A stretch of DNA of 64,000 bases. Origin: an uncultured Alistipes sp. (lineage in GTDB: Bacteria > Bacteroidota > Bacteroidia > Bacteroidales > Rikenellaceae). The DNA is taken from NCBI GenBank assembly GCA_900770635.1, contig CAAGLB010000163.1, positions 103,992 to 167,991 on the forward strand, read 5' to 3'. The notes under the pieces are model-generated. The model was given only the letters and a program-made list of their open reading frames with translations. It was not told the DNA's origin and searched no databases. The number at the start of each line of letters is the position of its first letter. The stretch's first letter is position 1. The translations under genes were made by a program, and so were the position numbers. This document shows, piece by piece, positions 26,154 through 35,292 of the stretch.

Positions 26154-27467
26154 TTAGTCTTTCTCGATAATACCTGTCCAGTTGCAGGTGATGTTGTTAC
26201 CCTTGTGATCGTAGCCATCAAGGATTACAGTGTGTGTGCCATCGCCATTGTCGATAAACTCTGCTGTGCCGCTCTTGATCATTGCGTAGTTCTTATAACC
26301 ACTTGCTGAGCCACCGCCATACTCGTAGAACCAGCTACCCACAGCCTGAGCATACTTGTTGGTGAAGCCAGCAACCATTACCATCTTGCCAGGCTTGTCC
26401 GAGATGGTGTACTTACCCGCAAACTTGCCATCTGTTGACTTATTGTCGGTAACGAGGTCGAACTGCAAGGTGTCGCCATAGACATAGCCTCCCGACTTGT
26501 TCATGATGTAGATGGTGTAGTTTGAGTAGCCTGTCTGCCAGTAGTCGCCCTCGTAGCCCCACTTAGCACGGTGCTCGCCATCGAATGTCACGTGGCGGTC
26601 GCCCTCGAGTGTCGACTGAGCCTCGCCATCCTGGCCACCAGTAACATCGTTGTCACCACCGCCATTATCAGGATTTTCCTCGCTGACATCCTCCAATGTG
26701 AGGTCGCCCATGAACGTAACCTTGTGAATCTCGCCATTGATGGTTGCCTCAAGGATAATCTGATCAGCCAATACTACCATCTTCGCATTTGTCATCTTTA
26801 TCGACTCTGATGTCTCAACATTATCTGTTGTGAGGATAAGCTGGCTATTGTTAGTAATGGTGTATTCAGCGCCACCATTTGAGCCGTCGTTTGAGCCGTC
26901 AAAGGTATAGGTGCCGAGTGGCAACTCAGTAGACTTTGTTGCTGGTGAGAAGCAGTCGATGTAGTAGTATGTGCCGTTTGTGTAGGCCTGACCACCATTA
27001 TTTAGACCCTTGTCAGATAGGAAGAAGGCGTAGCGGTCGGTGCCCTCGCCATAGGTCTCACCATAGTAGTAACCATCCATGCATAGCGCAGTGAAGTTAA
27101 CATCGGCATTGCCACCAATGTTCGAGTTGCTGCCCTTCTGGCGCAAGATGATTAGTTGGTTGAAGTCGCCATCTGTTGACTTGATGTCAACAATGGCGGT
27201 GCGAGCAGCCTCTGTGGTGTTGGCTTTAACGTTTATTACGACGATGCCCACAGCTGGGGTTTTGACTGAGCTGATGAACTCCTGGCCCTCAATTACGGTG
27301 GCATTCACGCCACTTACGCCTGTGTAGGTGACATATACGTCGCCGCCATTTGACTCAACGATATACTCCTTGCCCGAGGTGATTACCATGCCCTCGTCGG
27401 CTGTTGGCTCGCAAGCAGCAAACATCGCTACGGCTGCAAGCATGATAAATGAAAATATCTGTTTCAT
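26154..27467 (-). CDS. BACON-like surface lipoprotein, paralogue of 31034-32545
   Basis: This 437-residue protein has a lipobox (MFAAC, Cys near 19). One BACON/Ig-like domain covers about 25-115 (RTAIVDIKSTDGDFNQLIIL), followed by two related beta-rich modules of about 150 residues with YGDTLQFDLVTDNKS. The second module pair aligns by eye with the protein at 31034-32545 (YYECGF...DCFQFDFITDKTT). It is the last gene of a two-gene unit. Glycan or mucin binding is suggested by the domain class only. Confidence 0.7.
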   Translation of the reverse strand: MKQIFSFIMLAAVAMFAACEPTADEGMVITSGKEYIVESNGGDVYVTYTGVSGVNATVIEGQEFISSVKTPAVGIVVINVKANTTEAARTAIVDIKSTDGDFNQLIILRQKGSNSNIGGNADVNFTALCMDGYYYGETYGEGTDRYAFFLSDKGLNNGGQAYTNGTYYYIDCFSPATKSTELPLGTYTFDGSNDGSNGGAEYTITNNSQLILTTDNVETSESIKMTNAKMVVLADQIILEATINGEIHKVTFMGDLTLEDVSEENPDNGGGDNDVTGGQDGEAQSTLEGDRHVTFDGEHRAKWGYEGDYWQTGYSNYTIYIMNKSGGYVYGDTLQFDLVTDNKSTDGKFAGKYTISDKPGKMVMVAGFTNKYAQAVGSWFYEYGGGSASGYKNYAMIKSGTAEFIDNGDGTHTVILDGYDHKGNNITCNWTGIIEKD

Positions 27468-27492
27468 GGTTCTATACTTTTACTATATAATA

Positions 27493-29022
27493 TTAGAGTG
27501 TTGTGAATGGCTCAAGCTCGATGAACGACACGCCGCCATCCATATCCTCAACCTTTACACAGATGGTGTACGATGTGTTGTATTTGAGGTAGTCCCACTT
27601 GTAGTCGTAGGTGGTCTCGAGGAACTGGCGCTTGAAGTCGTGGCTAAGAGCTGGAATGAGCGATAGCATACACTCCTCGTAAGAGCTGTAGCCCGCCATA
27701 GCATACTTGCCATCCTTGATCTCTTGAAGGTTTGAGGTCTCCATCATTGCCACGTAGCAGCCCCACACGTTGTCGCCGAGGATGCAGTCGAAGACGATGT
27801 CGGTGGTGTTAATCTCCTTGATGTTGATGTCGACAGTGCCTGTGCCCTCAGCCTCAGCCTCGGTGTGTATCTGAACAATCTCAACACCGCCAAGAAGACT
27901 GTTTTCCTGGCCATCGCTATAATCCATCAAGGCTGCCAAGATGAGGTAATCGGTAGAAGATGTAACGCTCATCTGAAGGCCTGGAACATGCTCGCATATC
28001 TTGCCATTCTCCCAGTTGAAGGTAAGAGGGCCCTCAAGCATGAAGCCATAGGTGACAACCCATGCGCCAGGGTTAGACTGATACTGGTCGTAGGTGCGCT
28101 TATCTACTACCGAGCAGCGCCAATACTGCCCCTCTTCAGCATTAATTATGAACTGGAACGATGTGGTGCCAACCTCCAGTACCTCGATAAGCTCCTTTGA
28201 GCCAATGTTATCACCCTTAGGCACTGATGCACCTGATAGAATGCCATTGTAGTAGCCCTGAATACTCTTTGATGTGCCCTCCTCATCGTAGGTTAACATC
28301 ATATAGATAGCGTAGTAGCCATCGACAACATCTACTGATACATAACCATCAGTGAAGAGATAGCCCTCGCCATCGGCACTCTTGCCAGCAGGGATATAAC
28401 CCGATGTCTCGCTATGAATGGTAAATGGGTGGTAGTTCGTTGCAAAGGTGTACTGGCCATAAGGGAAGTACTGGCTCATGGTCTCATCGAGGGTGTAGAA
28501 GTCGAGGATGATGCGGTCGCCATTGTCACGCACGAAGGTGACGTAGTAGTTGTATGGCTCATACCAACGACCATCCTTGGTCTTTTCGATTACGATGTTC
28601 TCAACGCCATCGATCTCAGGGAGCTCGAATCCTCCATTGTCACCTCCATTGTCACCACCACCATTGTTGCTTGCCTCCTTGGTCTGCATCATGATTGTTT
28701 CGATGACGCTAAGCTTGCCATTGCGTGCAGCTACTGCAACATAATACTTGGTGTTTGCCTCGAGGCTGTTGATGGTCACCACGCCGCTCTTCGATGCTGT
28801 GCCCTCGTTGAGAATTGTCTCGGCGTTGATGTTCTCGCCATCGTAGAGCATGTAGCTACACTCCTCTGCATCGGTGTTGATAACAAACTTAATTGATGAG
28901 CTTGTTGAGTCTACTGCGGTAAGCTCGAGGGATGGAGGTGTTGTGTTGTTGTTCGTTTCACAACCCACCAAAGCCAATGCTGCAACAATGCAACATAGTG
29001 CATAGTTCAAAAAAGTTTTCAT
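27493..29022 (-). CDS. Fibronectin-III-like surface lipoprotein
   Basis: This 509-residue lipoprotein (LALVGC, Cys near 21) has Fn3-type segments such as NSLEANTKYYVAVAARNGKL near residue 85 and TSYTICVKVEDMDGG near the C terminus, with a Gly/Asn/Asp linker (NNGGGDNGGDNGG) between domains. It is first in a pair with the BACON-like gene 25 nt downstream. Its role is unknown; exposure on the cell surface is inferred from the lipobox and the acidic, Ser/Thr-rich body. Confidence 0.68.
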   Translation of the reverse strand: MKTFLNYALCCIVAALALVGCETNNNTTPPSLELTAVDSTSSSIKFVINTDAEECSYMLYDGENINAETILNEGTASKSGVVTINSLEANTKYYVAVAARNGKLSVIETIMMQTKEASNNGGGDNGGDNGGFELPEIDGVENIVIEKTKDGRWYEPYNYYVTFVRDNGDRIILDFYTLDETMSQYFPYGQYTFATNYHPFTIHSETSGYIPAGKSADGEGYLFTDGYVSVDVVDGYYAIYMMLTYDEEGTSKSIQGYYNGILSGASVPKGDNIGSKELIEVLEVGTTSFQFIINAEEGQYWRCSVVDKRTYDQYQSNPGAWVVTYGFMLEGPLTFNWENGKICEHVPGLQMSVTSSTDYLILAALMDYSDGQENSLLGGVEIVQIHTEAEAEGTGTVDINIKEINTTDIVFDCILGDNVWGCYVAMMETSNLQEIKDGKYAMAGYSSYEECMLSLIPALSHDFKRQFLETTYDYKWDYLKYNTSYTICVKVEDMDGGVSFIELEPFTTL

Positions 29023-29065
29023 TTAAATGTTAGGTTTTATTTGATTATTTGTAAAATTCTCGGCG

Positions 29066-29097
29066 CAAATGTATGAAATTTTAAAGATTGGTCAAAA
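29066..29097 (-). promoter_or_regulatory. Promoter of the second lipoprotein pair
   Basis: On the minus strand, TTTTG (29097-29093) and TACATTTG (29073-29066) are separated by 19 nt, about 44 nt upstream of the lipoprotein start. Confidence 0.7.
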
Positions 29098-29104
29098 CTT
29101 TTTT

Positions 29105-29137
29105 TATAAAAAAAGCGGAGCTCCGAAGACCTCCGCT
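29105..29137 (-). terminator. Terminator after the first lipoprotein pair
   Basis: AGCGGAG (29114-29120) pairs with CTCCGCT (29131-29137) and is followed on the minus strand by TTTTTTT. It separates the two lipoprotein pairs into independent units. Confidence 0.8.
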
Positions 29138-29158
29138 AAAACCGTATTAATGATTTTA

Positions 29159-31006
29159 TTATTTGTTCTCTTTGTAGGTGTAGCCCTCAGCCGACTTTGA
29201 GTCACTCTTGTAGAGATACATCTCCTCGAGGAAGAGTTTGCCGTAGTTGCCATTAGAATCCTTGGCTACAGCAATCACGGTGTACTCCTTCTCGTACTCG
29301 GCAATGTAGTTGTAGTTAGTGTAGAGGTTAAGCTTGTACTGCTCCTTAACCACGTCGCGCAACCACTCTGCCTCGTTGTTATAGTAGTCGATAGGAAGTG
29401 TTGTAACCATGATATATACATCGTCTGAAGCTGTCACACCGCTGATAGCCATTGGTATCATAGCGTAGCCGCTATACTCTGCATAGTCAGCCCAGTGGCT
29501 ATCTACAGCTGCCAACTCAGCAGCGTTGTAGTGCTTATCCCAGCTAATATTGATGTTAGAGTTACCAGCAATGTCGCTCAATGTGGTGAACTCCTTCTTA
29601 AAGATGCGAGTGTTAGGTGTCTCGCCATCAAGACCATAAGCAAAGGCCACATAGGTGGTGCCAGGTATAAGCTTTGTGAGGTTCATGTCTGTGTAGCCAT
29701 AAGCCTGGTAGAAGCCGTAGTCGCTCAAGCACTTCTCGAGCTTCTCCTCATCAGTTGCACCAAGAGCATCGAACTCAGCCTTGGTGAATACCGAACGTGC
29801 AAACTTGCCGTTAGAGTCGCTTGCTGTCCAATATACATTGGCTGTTGTCTGGAAGATATCCTTAACCTCGATGTCGATGGTCATATTCGATGCGTGAGCC
29901 TTGTTTGTGCGTGTCTCGAAGATGGTGATGTCTGATGCAGCGAAGCCTGTCTCATGGTCAACGGCGAAGATGTAGAATACATAGTCGGTCTCGGCCTTGA
30001 GGTCGGTGTGCTCGATTACCTTGTCGCCCTTGAAGCAGTTTTGGTCGACAATCTGATAAGGCTGGTAGCCGTTCTGCACCCATGCCATAATCTGCTCGTT
30101 CCACTTAGCTACGAAGGTCTCCTCCATAACTGCGCTAAAGCCGTAGTACATGTAGAACTCCTCGACGCTCCAACGATAGGTGTAGTAGTAAATCTCCTTG
30201 TCGGCAGGAGTGATTGTCTGTGTGATTACAGCACCGCTAACCTCGAGCTTTACGTCTACCTCGAACTCAGCTGTTGCAGGCGCTACTGTGCGGATTACCT
30301 CACGGTGGATGTCGCTGCAAATCTCGCCTGTTGAGAGGTCGATGTGGTAGGCATAAACAACATAGTCGGTATCAGGGGTGAGCTTGTTGAACACGATGTC
30401 GAAGCCCTTGCCTGTGTGTGAGATATTCTGCAAGTAGTTCAACAATGTCTGACCTGCGTAGTATGCCTCATACTCGATAGCCTGCATGTCGTACTCCGCC
30501 AAGAAACTGTCGTCCTGGAGGTAGTTGGTGTCGATATGCGCCTTGGTGTAGGCACGGCAGATATAAGCTGTTGAGAGGTCGGCAGGTGTTACGTTTATCG
30601 ATAGGCGTGTAGGCTCGTTGGCTACAACCTCGAATGCGAACAATGGCTTGTCGGATGCTGCCTGCTTAACCTTGATCTCGTACTTCTCGTCGATAGCTGT
30701 GTACTGCACGCTGATGGTTGCCTCACGAGCCTCAGCCGAGTAGTTAGGCATGACGCTGAACTTGATCTCGCCAACGGTAGCTGTGCTTAGATCCTTGATC
30801 CAGTTTGCTGAGCAGTTGCTGAGCACTACTGCGCCCTGCTGTGCGTTCTTAATGGTGTAGGCAATGCTCTGTGCACCACCATCAGCCGATACCTCAAGCT
30901 CGGTCTGTGAGAGCTTGAACGAGGCGATACCCTCGTCACCGCCCTTGTCGCAACCTGCGAATACAACGGCAGCAACAAGAGCCAAAAGTGAAAATAGTTT
31001 TCTCAT
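29159..31006 (-). CDS. BACON plus Fn3-repeat surface lipoprotein
   Basis: This 615-residue lipoprotein (VVFAGC, Cys near 19) has an N-terminal BACON domain (about 28-115, SANWIKDLSTATVGEIKFSV). About four repeats each end in a DYVVYAYHIDLSTGE-, DYVFYIFAVDHETG- or TYVAFAYGLDGETP-type Fn3 strand. The repeats resemble those of 27493-29022. It lies 27 nt after the BACON-like gene at 31034-32545. Surface carbohydrate or peptide binding is plausible; nothing specific is shown. Confidence 0.7.
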   Translation of the reverse strand: MRKLFSLLALVAAVVFAGCDKGGDEGIASFKLSQTELEVSADGGAQSIAYTIKNAQQGAVVLSNCSANWIKDLSTATVGEIKFSVMPNYSAEAREATISVQYTAIDEKYEIKVKQAASDKPLFAFEVVANEPTRLSINVTPADLSTAYICRAYTKAHIDTNYLQDDSFLAEYDMQAIEYEAYYAGQTLLNYLQNISHTGKGFDIVFNKLTPDTDYVVYAYHIDLSTGEICSDIHREVIRTVAPATAEFEVDVKLEVSGAVITQTITPADKEIYYYTYRWSVEEFYMYYGFSAVMEETFVAKWNEQIMAWVQNGYQPYQIVDQNCFKGDKVIEHTDLKAETDYVFYIFAVDHETGFAASDITIFETRTNKAHASNMTIDIEVKDIFQTTANVYWTASDSNGKFARSVFTKAEFDALGATDEEKLEKCLSDYGFYQAYGYTDMNLTKLIPGTTYVAFAYGLDGETPNTRIFKKEFTTLSDIAGNSNINISWDKHYNAAELAAVDSHWADYAEYSGYAMIPMAISGVTASDDVYIMVTTLPIDYYNNEAEWLRDVVKEQYKLNLYTNYNYIAEYEKEYTVIAVAKDSNGNYGKLFLEEMYLYKSDSKSAEGYTYKENK

Positions 31007-31033
31007 AATATTAGTTGTTATTTGTTGTTATTG

Positions 31034-32545
31034 CTACTGCTGAAAAGCCTGTGGAGTACCTGTCCACGAGCCTGTGATGCGGTTGCGTCCGTCGTCCGTA
31101 ACGTCGATGTCGACAGTTATTGTGCCGTCGCCATTATCCTTGATAGACATGTTGCCACCTCGGAATGGGGCAAACTCGGTCTGCTCGGCATTGAAATACC
31201 AGCTACATAGGAGGTTGACGCCATCGGTCCAGCCAGGGATAAACGAGTTTGTTGCGATGAAGTCTGACGATTTGTAGTCGCCGCAGAAGCCCTCGTTCTT
31301 AGTTGTCTTGTCGGTGATGAAGTCGAACTGGAAGCAGTCGCCAGTTGTGCCATTGTTAGGCTGGATAAGAATCATCCAGTTGGTGAAGCCGCATTCGTAG
31401 TAGTCGCCATAGCACTCATAGATGAGCTTGTGGTCCGAAAGGTCGGCCTCGTAGTCGCCATCGAGTGTTGAGTAGATAGTAACCTCGCCCTGAGAGTCGC
31501 TAAGTGTTGTGTCGCCAATATACTCTACGTGGTGTGCCTCGCCATTGACAACAACATCGAGGGTGATCTTGCCATTCTCGACAACCAATGTTCCTGAGTC
31601 GAATGCGGTGATAGCGCCCTCACGCTTGCCATCTGTGTTGGTCACCCAGTGGCCGCTATACTCTGCGGTGAATGTGCCCACTGCGTAGGTGTTCTCGGGA
31701 TCGTAGGTGTATGTGCCGTTGGCAATAGGCACCTCGCTCTCGTAGCCACCGTAAGGTACACCGTATGCGTCGATGCGGTAGTATGTAGCGCTTGGATAGG
31801 CCTTACCCTCCTGGTCGAAGCCACGATCAGAGAGCCAGAACCAGTAGTTGCCAGCGCCAATTGAGTAAGGATCACCGAGATACTCGCCACCCATGATTGT
31901 AGCCTTGAAGTTAGCCTCGCCATCGCCACGCTGCTTGAGGGTAATCTTGAACGATGCCTTGCCGTAGCCCACGGTTACCTCGGTCTCGCGCATAGCCTTT
32001 GTGGTGTTGGTTGCCACGCCAAGCTCAACTGCGCTATTTTTCATGGTGTTGATCGAGTAGATCCAGTCAGCATCGGTCTTCACGTATATGTAGTCGGTAG
32101 GGTTCTCGTTCTCGAGTTTGTACTCGATCTGAAGCTTTGTGCCCATGCGCTCGAGTGAAATCTCATCGCCTGAAAGTGAGGTGATGATAGGAGTCAATGC
32201 ATCGCCCGACTGGCTGATGATGGCTGTCGCCGAGCTGTTAGCATAAGATAGAGTCACAGCAGCCATGCGATCTGCACCAGTCTCGTTGTCGGTAACTGTG
32301 ATTACAAGAGAACCGCTCTCGTGCTCCTTGATTCGCAACCACTCGTTGTCGCTAAGTAAAACATTTGCTACAACATCCTCAATGCCCTGAATGTCGTAGC
32401 TAATGGTTACATCATCTCCATACATGCCGAGTTTGATTTCGGCATCTGAAGTGATAACCACGTTGTAATCGCTATCGTTAGTCTGCTCACACGCAACGTT
32501 GAGAGCGGAAAAAACTACAGCGATGAAGAGAAAAAGTCGCTTCAT
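31034..32545 (-). CDS. BACON-domain surface lipoprotein
   Basis: From the ATG at 32545 (MKRLFLF) the product is about 503 residues with a lipobox ending NVAC; the 14 upstream in-frame codons lack signal-peptide character and overlap the promoter. Two BACON-like domains cover about 25-190 (WLRIKEHESGSLVITV and ETEVTVGYGKASFKITL). Two modules homologous to the 26154-27467 protein follow. It is the first gene of its pair. Confidence 0.72.
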   Translation of the reverse strand: MKRLFLFIAVVFSALNVACEQTNDSDYNVVITSDAEIKLGMYGDDVTISYDIQGIEDVVANVLLSDNEWLRIKEHESGSLVITVTDNETGADRMAAVTLSYANSSATAIISQSGDALTPIITSLSGDEISLERMGTKLQIEYKLENENPTDYIYVKTDADWIYSINTMKNSAVELGVATNTTKAMRETEVTVGYGKASFKITLKQRGDGEANFKATIMGGEYLGDPYSIGAGNYWFWLSDRGFDQEGKAYPSATYYRIDAYGVPYGGYESEVPIANGTYTYDPENTYAVGTFTAEYSGHWVTNTDGKREGAITAFDSGTLVVENGKITLDVVVNGEAHHVEYIGDTTLSDSQGEVTIYSTLDGDYEADLSDHKLIYECYGDYYECGFTNWMILIQPNNGTTGDCFQFDFITDKTTKNEGFCGDYKSSDFIATNSFIPGWTDGVNLLCSWYFNAEQTEFAPFRGGNMSIKDNGDGTITVDIDVTDDGRNRITGSWTGTPQAFQQ

Positions 32546-32584
32546 ATAATTAAATTTTTTATAAATAATTGCATGATTATGGCG

Positions 32585-32617
32585 CAAATATAATGTGTTA
32601 AAATTATTATTCCAAAA
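32585..32617 (-). promoter_or_regulatory. Promoter of the first lipoprotein pair
   Basis: On the minus strand, TATATTTG (32592-32585) lies 20 nt after TTTTG (32617-32613). A run of nine C residues (32622-32630) sits immediately upstream, between this promoter and the divergent channel gene. Confidence 0.65.
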
Positions 32618-32677
32618 ATTACCCCCCCCCTAAATATTATATATGGTATAAAAATTGTTGTTATTGCGCTGTTATCT

Positions 32678-33373
32678 ATGTTTTTGCGAACTATCAACAT
32701 ATTAACCCTTGTTGCAAGCGTATTGTTGCTTGCGTCGCTCTCGTTGGAGATAATCTACTCTCGAGAGCTTGCTCTATTTTCGAGGGCTTATGGCGAGGTG
32801 ATGCTTGCGATATGCATGATATTCATCGTCGAGTTTTTCGCACTCATGTTTCACAGCCAGAATAGACTGCGGTTTTTGCTGCGAAACTTTATTGTTCTGC
32901 TGCTGTCGATACCTTATCACACTATTGCCGTGTGGTGTGGCATTAGGCTCGACCATACGATGATAATGATACTTAGTGGGGTAGTGATGCTCAGGGCTGT
33001 GATGGCACTATACATAACTCTGCGCTGGCTGATAGAGCGGCGAGCAACACGTCTGCTATGGGCATATTTGGCAACAGTGGCACTGTGTACATACTTTGCA
33101 GCACTCCTGTTTTATGAGTTCGAAGCGCCTGTGAATAGCTCGGTTGGAGGGTTTGGCGATGCCCTGTGGTGGGCAGGCATGAACCTTACGACTGTAGGTG
33201 CTGAGATATTTCCTGTGACCGCCATAGGCAAGATAATATGCGTGTTGCTGCCGATATTGGGAACGGCGATATTTCCGATACTCACGGTCTATATAACATC
33301 GTTCTATGAGCGCCACACGTCGGCATCTGGCACGGGAGTTGCAGATAGAGAGGATAAACCAAAAAATAATTAA
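32678..33373 (+). CDS. Six-helix ion-channel-like protein with atypical selectivity filter
   Basis: This 231-residue inner-membrane protein has the S1-S6 plan of voltage-gated-like channels, with RRATRLLWAYL before the pore. The pore loop reads ALWWAGMNLTTVGAEIFPVT at about 165-185. TTVG matches the K+ channel filter, but the following YGD is replaced by AEI, so selectivity may be relaxed or altered. The C-terminal helix is followed by a short polar tail. Its stop codon overlaps the next start (TAATG), so the pair is translationally coupled. Confidence 0.75.
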   Translation: MFLRTINILTLVASVLLLASLSLEIIYSRELALFSRAYGEVMLAICMIFIVEFFALMFHSQNRLRFLLRNFIVLLLSIPYHTIAVWCGIRLDHTMIMILSGVVMLRAVMALYITLRWLIERRATRLLWAYLATVALCTYFAALLFYEFEAPVNSSVGGFGDALWWAGMNLTTVGAEIFPVTAIGKIICVLLPILGTAIFPILTVYITSFYERHTSASGTGVADREDKPKNN

Positions 33374-33945
33374 TGATGAAAAAGTTACTACTTACAATGA
33401 TGATTTTTGCCGCTGTGGCAAGTGTCGTGTCGTGTGAAAAACAGAGGGGATGGAATCATAAGGAGCGAGCCAAGGTGCACGACGAGGTGAGGAGGTATCG
33501 TGAGAGTGCCTATCTGCGCAACCTCGAGGAGGTGGAGTTTGACGAGTTTTCGAACAATGTTGTGGATGCCATCGAGATAGATTATCCTGTTTACACAACG
33601 TTTGTTGAGCTGCCTGGGCGTGGCGATACGGTTGAGGTATATGTCGTTTCGACCATCGTGAGCGAACTTCAAGCCGATGCTCACAACATGCGCAAGATAT
33701 ACCCTTATAGAACACTTGTGCGTGAGGGAATACTTCCGCCTAAGCTCGACCGTCAGGCGCAGCGTGCGTTTTATGAGTGCTTTGCCAATCAGGTGAATAA
33801 CACCTTTCCAACTACTGCGGCATTTGTGAATGCTGTGCTTGCCGACACAACGTCGACATCGCAGATAGCCCAGATGCAGAGCCAGTGTGCCGCCAACCTA
33901 TTCGACTGGGTAGTGGAGATAGACGAGGTGGTGGTGTTCGACTAA
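33373..33945 (+). CDS. Lipoprotein of unknown function coupled to the channel gene
   Basis: This 190-residue protein has a lipoprotein signal (ASVVSC, Cys near 21). The mature part is acidic and probably helical, with no family I recognise. It overlaps the channel gene by one base, which suggests a shared operon and perhaps a periplasmic accessory role; that is inference only. Confidence 0.75.
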   Translation: MMKKLLLTMMIFAAVASVVSCEKQRGWNHKERAKVHDEVRRYRESAYLRNLEEVEFDEFSNNVVDAIEIDYPVYTTFVELPGRGDTVEVYVVSTIVSELQADAHNMRKIYPYRTLVREGILPPKLDRQAQRAFYECFANQVNNTFPTTAAFVNAVLADTTSTSQIAQMQSQCAANLFDWVVEIDEVVVFD

Positions 33946-34008
33946 GTGTGAAATACCTTCAAATGCATAGTTAAGTATAAAGTTTAAATTCCGAGATCTC
34001 GGGTGCGG

Positions 34009-34047
34009 AGGGGATGTATAGTTTGGTTGCTATGCACCCCTTCGTTT
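34009..34047 (+). terminator. Terminator before mscL
   Basis: GGGGATGTATAG and CTATGCACCCC form an imperfect long stem followed by TTCGTTTTGG, closing the channel/lipoprotein unit. Confidence 0.6.
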
Positions 34048-34052
34048 TGGTG

Positions 34053-34083
34053 TTGCAAAATTCAAAATTAATTCGTACATTTG
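34053..34083 (+). promoter_or_regulatory. Promoter of mscL
   Basis: TTG (34053-34055) and TACATTTG (34076-34083) are 20 nt apart, 42 nt upstream of the mscL ATG. Confidence 0.7.
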
Positions 34084-34124
34084 TTCTAAGTTTAATGAAA
34101 CAACTAACTAAAAATTTAGATATT

Positions 34125-34583
34125 ATGGGATTTCTACAAGAGTTTAAGCAGTTTGCCATGAAGGGTAATGTCGTTGACATGGCTGTCGGTGTTATCATTG
34201 GTGGTGCTTTTGGCAAGATCGTTACATCGTTGGTGAATGATGTTATCATGCCTCCTATCGGCTATCTGACAGGTGGTGTTGATTTCAAAGATTTGAAGTG
34301 GGTTATTCAGGAGGCTGCCGAGGCTACCGATACAACTGCGGCAGTGGCCGAGGTATCGTTGAAGTATGGCGCTTTTGTTCAGCAGGTCATCGACTTCTTG
34401 ATTATTGCGCTTAGCGTATTTATTATGATTAAGCTCGTAAACAAGCTATCTAACCTTCGTAAGAAGGAGGAGGAGCCAGCACCCGAGCCAGCACCAGCAC
34501 CAGCACCAGCACCCGAGCCAGAGCCAACCAAGGAGGAGGTTTTGTTGGCCGAGATTCGTGATATCTTGAAGCAGCAGAAGTAA
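34125..34583 (+). CDS. mscL: Large-conductance mechanosensitive channel
   Basis: This 152-residue protein releases solutes on hypo-osmotic shock. MGFLQEFKQFAMKGNVVDMA (N-terminal amphipathic helix), VGVIIGGAFGKIVTSLVNDV (TM1) and FLIIALSVFIMIKLVNKL (TM2) are diagnostic. The start at 34125 gives the family N terminus; an in-frame extension to 34014 overlaps the promoter and terminator. The cytoplasmic tail carries a Pro-Ala-Glu repeat (PAPEPAPAPAPAPEPEP) before the conserved final helix EEVLLAEIRDILKQ, an insertion not typical of MscL. Confidence 0.96.
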   Translation: MGFLQEFKQFAMKGNVVDMAVGVIIGGAFGKIVTSLVNDVIMPPIGYLTGGVDFKDLKWVIQEAAEATDTTAAVAEVSLKYGAFVQQVIDFLIIALSVFIMIKLVNKLSNLRKKEEEPAPEPAPAPAPAPEPEPTKEEVLLAEIRDILKQQK

Positions 34584-34597
34584 TTGAAAATATCGCA

Positions 34598-34637
34598 AAC
34601 AATAGGACTGCCTTCGTGGCAGTCCTTTATTGTTTTT
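34598..34637. terminator. Bidirectional terminator between mscL and the nitroreductase
   Basis: AGGACTGCC (34604-34612) pairs with GGCAGTCCT (34618-34626), extended by AACAAT/ATTGTT, with a TTTTT on the plus side. Confidence 0.85.
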
Positions 34638-35250
34638 ATGGCTCTTCGCCAAATACCACTCGTCTACTTTGTGGCGCTGAGCGTTGAAGACGCTCGGTGG
34701 GTATGTCGAGTGGCGTGCCAAAGGGCATTTGGGCAATAAGTCGCCACTTGCTGCTAATTAACCATCTCTCGGCAATGGCGTTGTCGATGAGAGGATTATA
34801 GTGTTGGAGTGATGCTCCGTAGCCCATATCTTCGAGAGCCGTCCAAATGGCAAACTGAAACATTGCTGAGCTCTGCTCCGACCACGAGTCAAAATTCTTA
34901 GCATAGAGCGGAAATTCTCTGCGCATAACGTCGAGCGCCTCGCCATCTTCATAAAAGAGTATTGTGCCACAACCCGACATAAAGGCGCTCTCAATCTTTC
35001 GGCACGACTGCTCAAATCGCTCGGGCGAGAGCATGTTGCGGAGTATGCCTATGAGAATATTCCATAGCTCATGATGCTGCTCGTTGAAGAGTAGTACTAT
35101 GCGTGTAGATTGCACGTTGAAGGGTGTCGGCATCGTGAGAAGTAGTTTGTCGACAAGTGCGATAATTTGGCTGTCGTCAACAATCTTGCTGTCTGATAGA
35201 TGATAGTAGCTACGGCGCTTGGCAATAGCATCAATAAAAGAGTGTCCCAT
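34636..35250 (-). CDS. Nitroreductase-family FMN oxidoreductase
   Basis: This 204-residue protein has the HBN1/YodC-like nitroreductase pattern: AKRRSYYHL (FMN phosphate contact), TMPTPFNVQSTRIVLL, QFAIWTALEDMGYGASLQHYNPL and AQMPFGTP near the C terminus. Such enzymes are cytoplasmic, use NAD(P)H and reduce nitro compounds or quinones; the physiological substrate is unknown. It is convergent with mscL and follows the ProX-like gene on the same strand. Confidence 0.85.
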   Translation of the reverse strand: MGHSFIDAIAKRRSYYHLSDSKIVDDSQIIALVDKLLLTMPTPFNVQSTRIVLLFNEQHHELWNILIGILRNMLSPERFEQSCRKIESAFMSGCGTILFYEDGEALDVMRREFPLYAKNFDSWSEQSSAMFQFAIWTALEDMGYGASLQHYNPLIDNAIAERWLISSKWRLIAQMPFGTPLDIPTERLQRSAPQSRRVVFGEEP

Positions 35251-35292
35251 AATTCAAAATTTATAGGACACTCGTGCAATTAGAATACCAAA

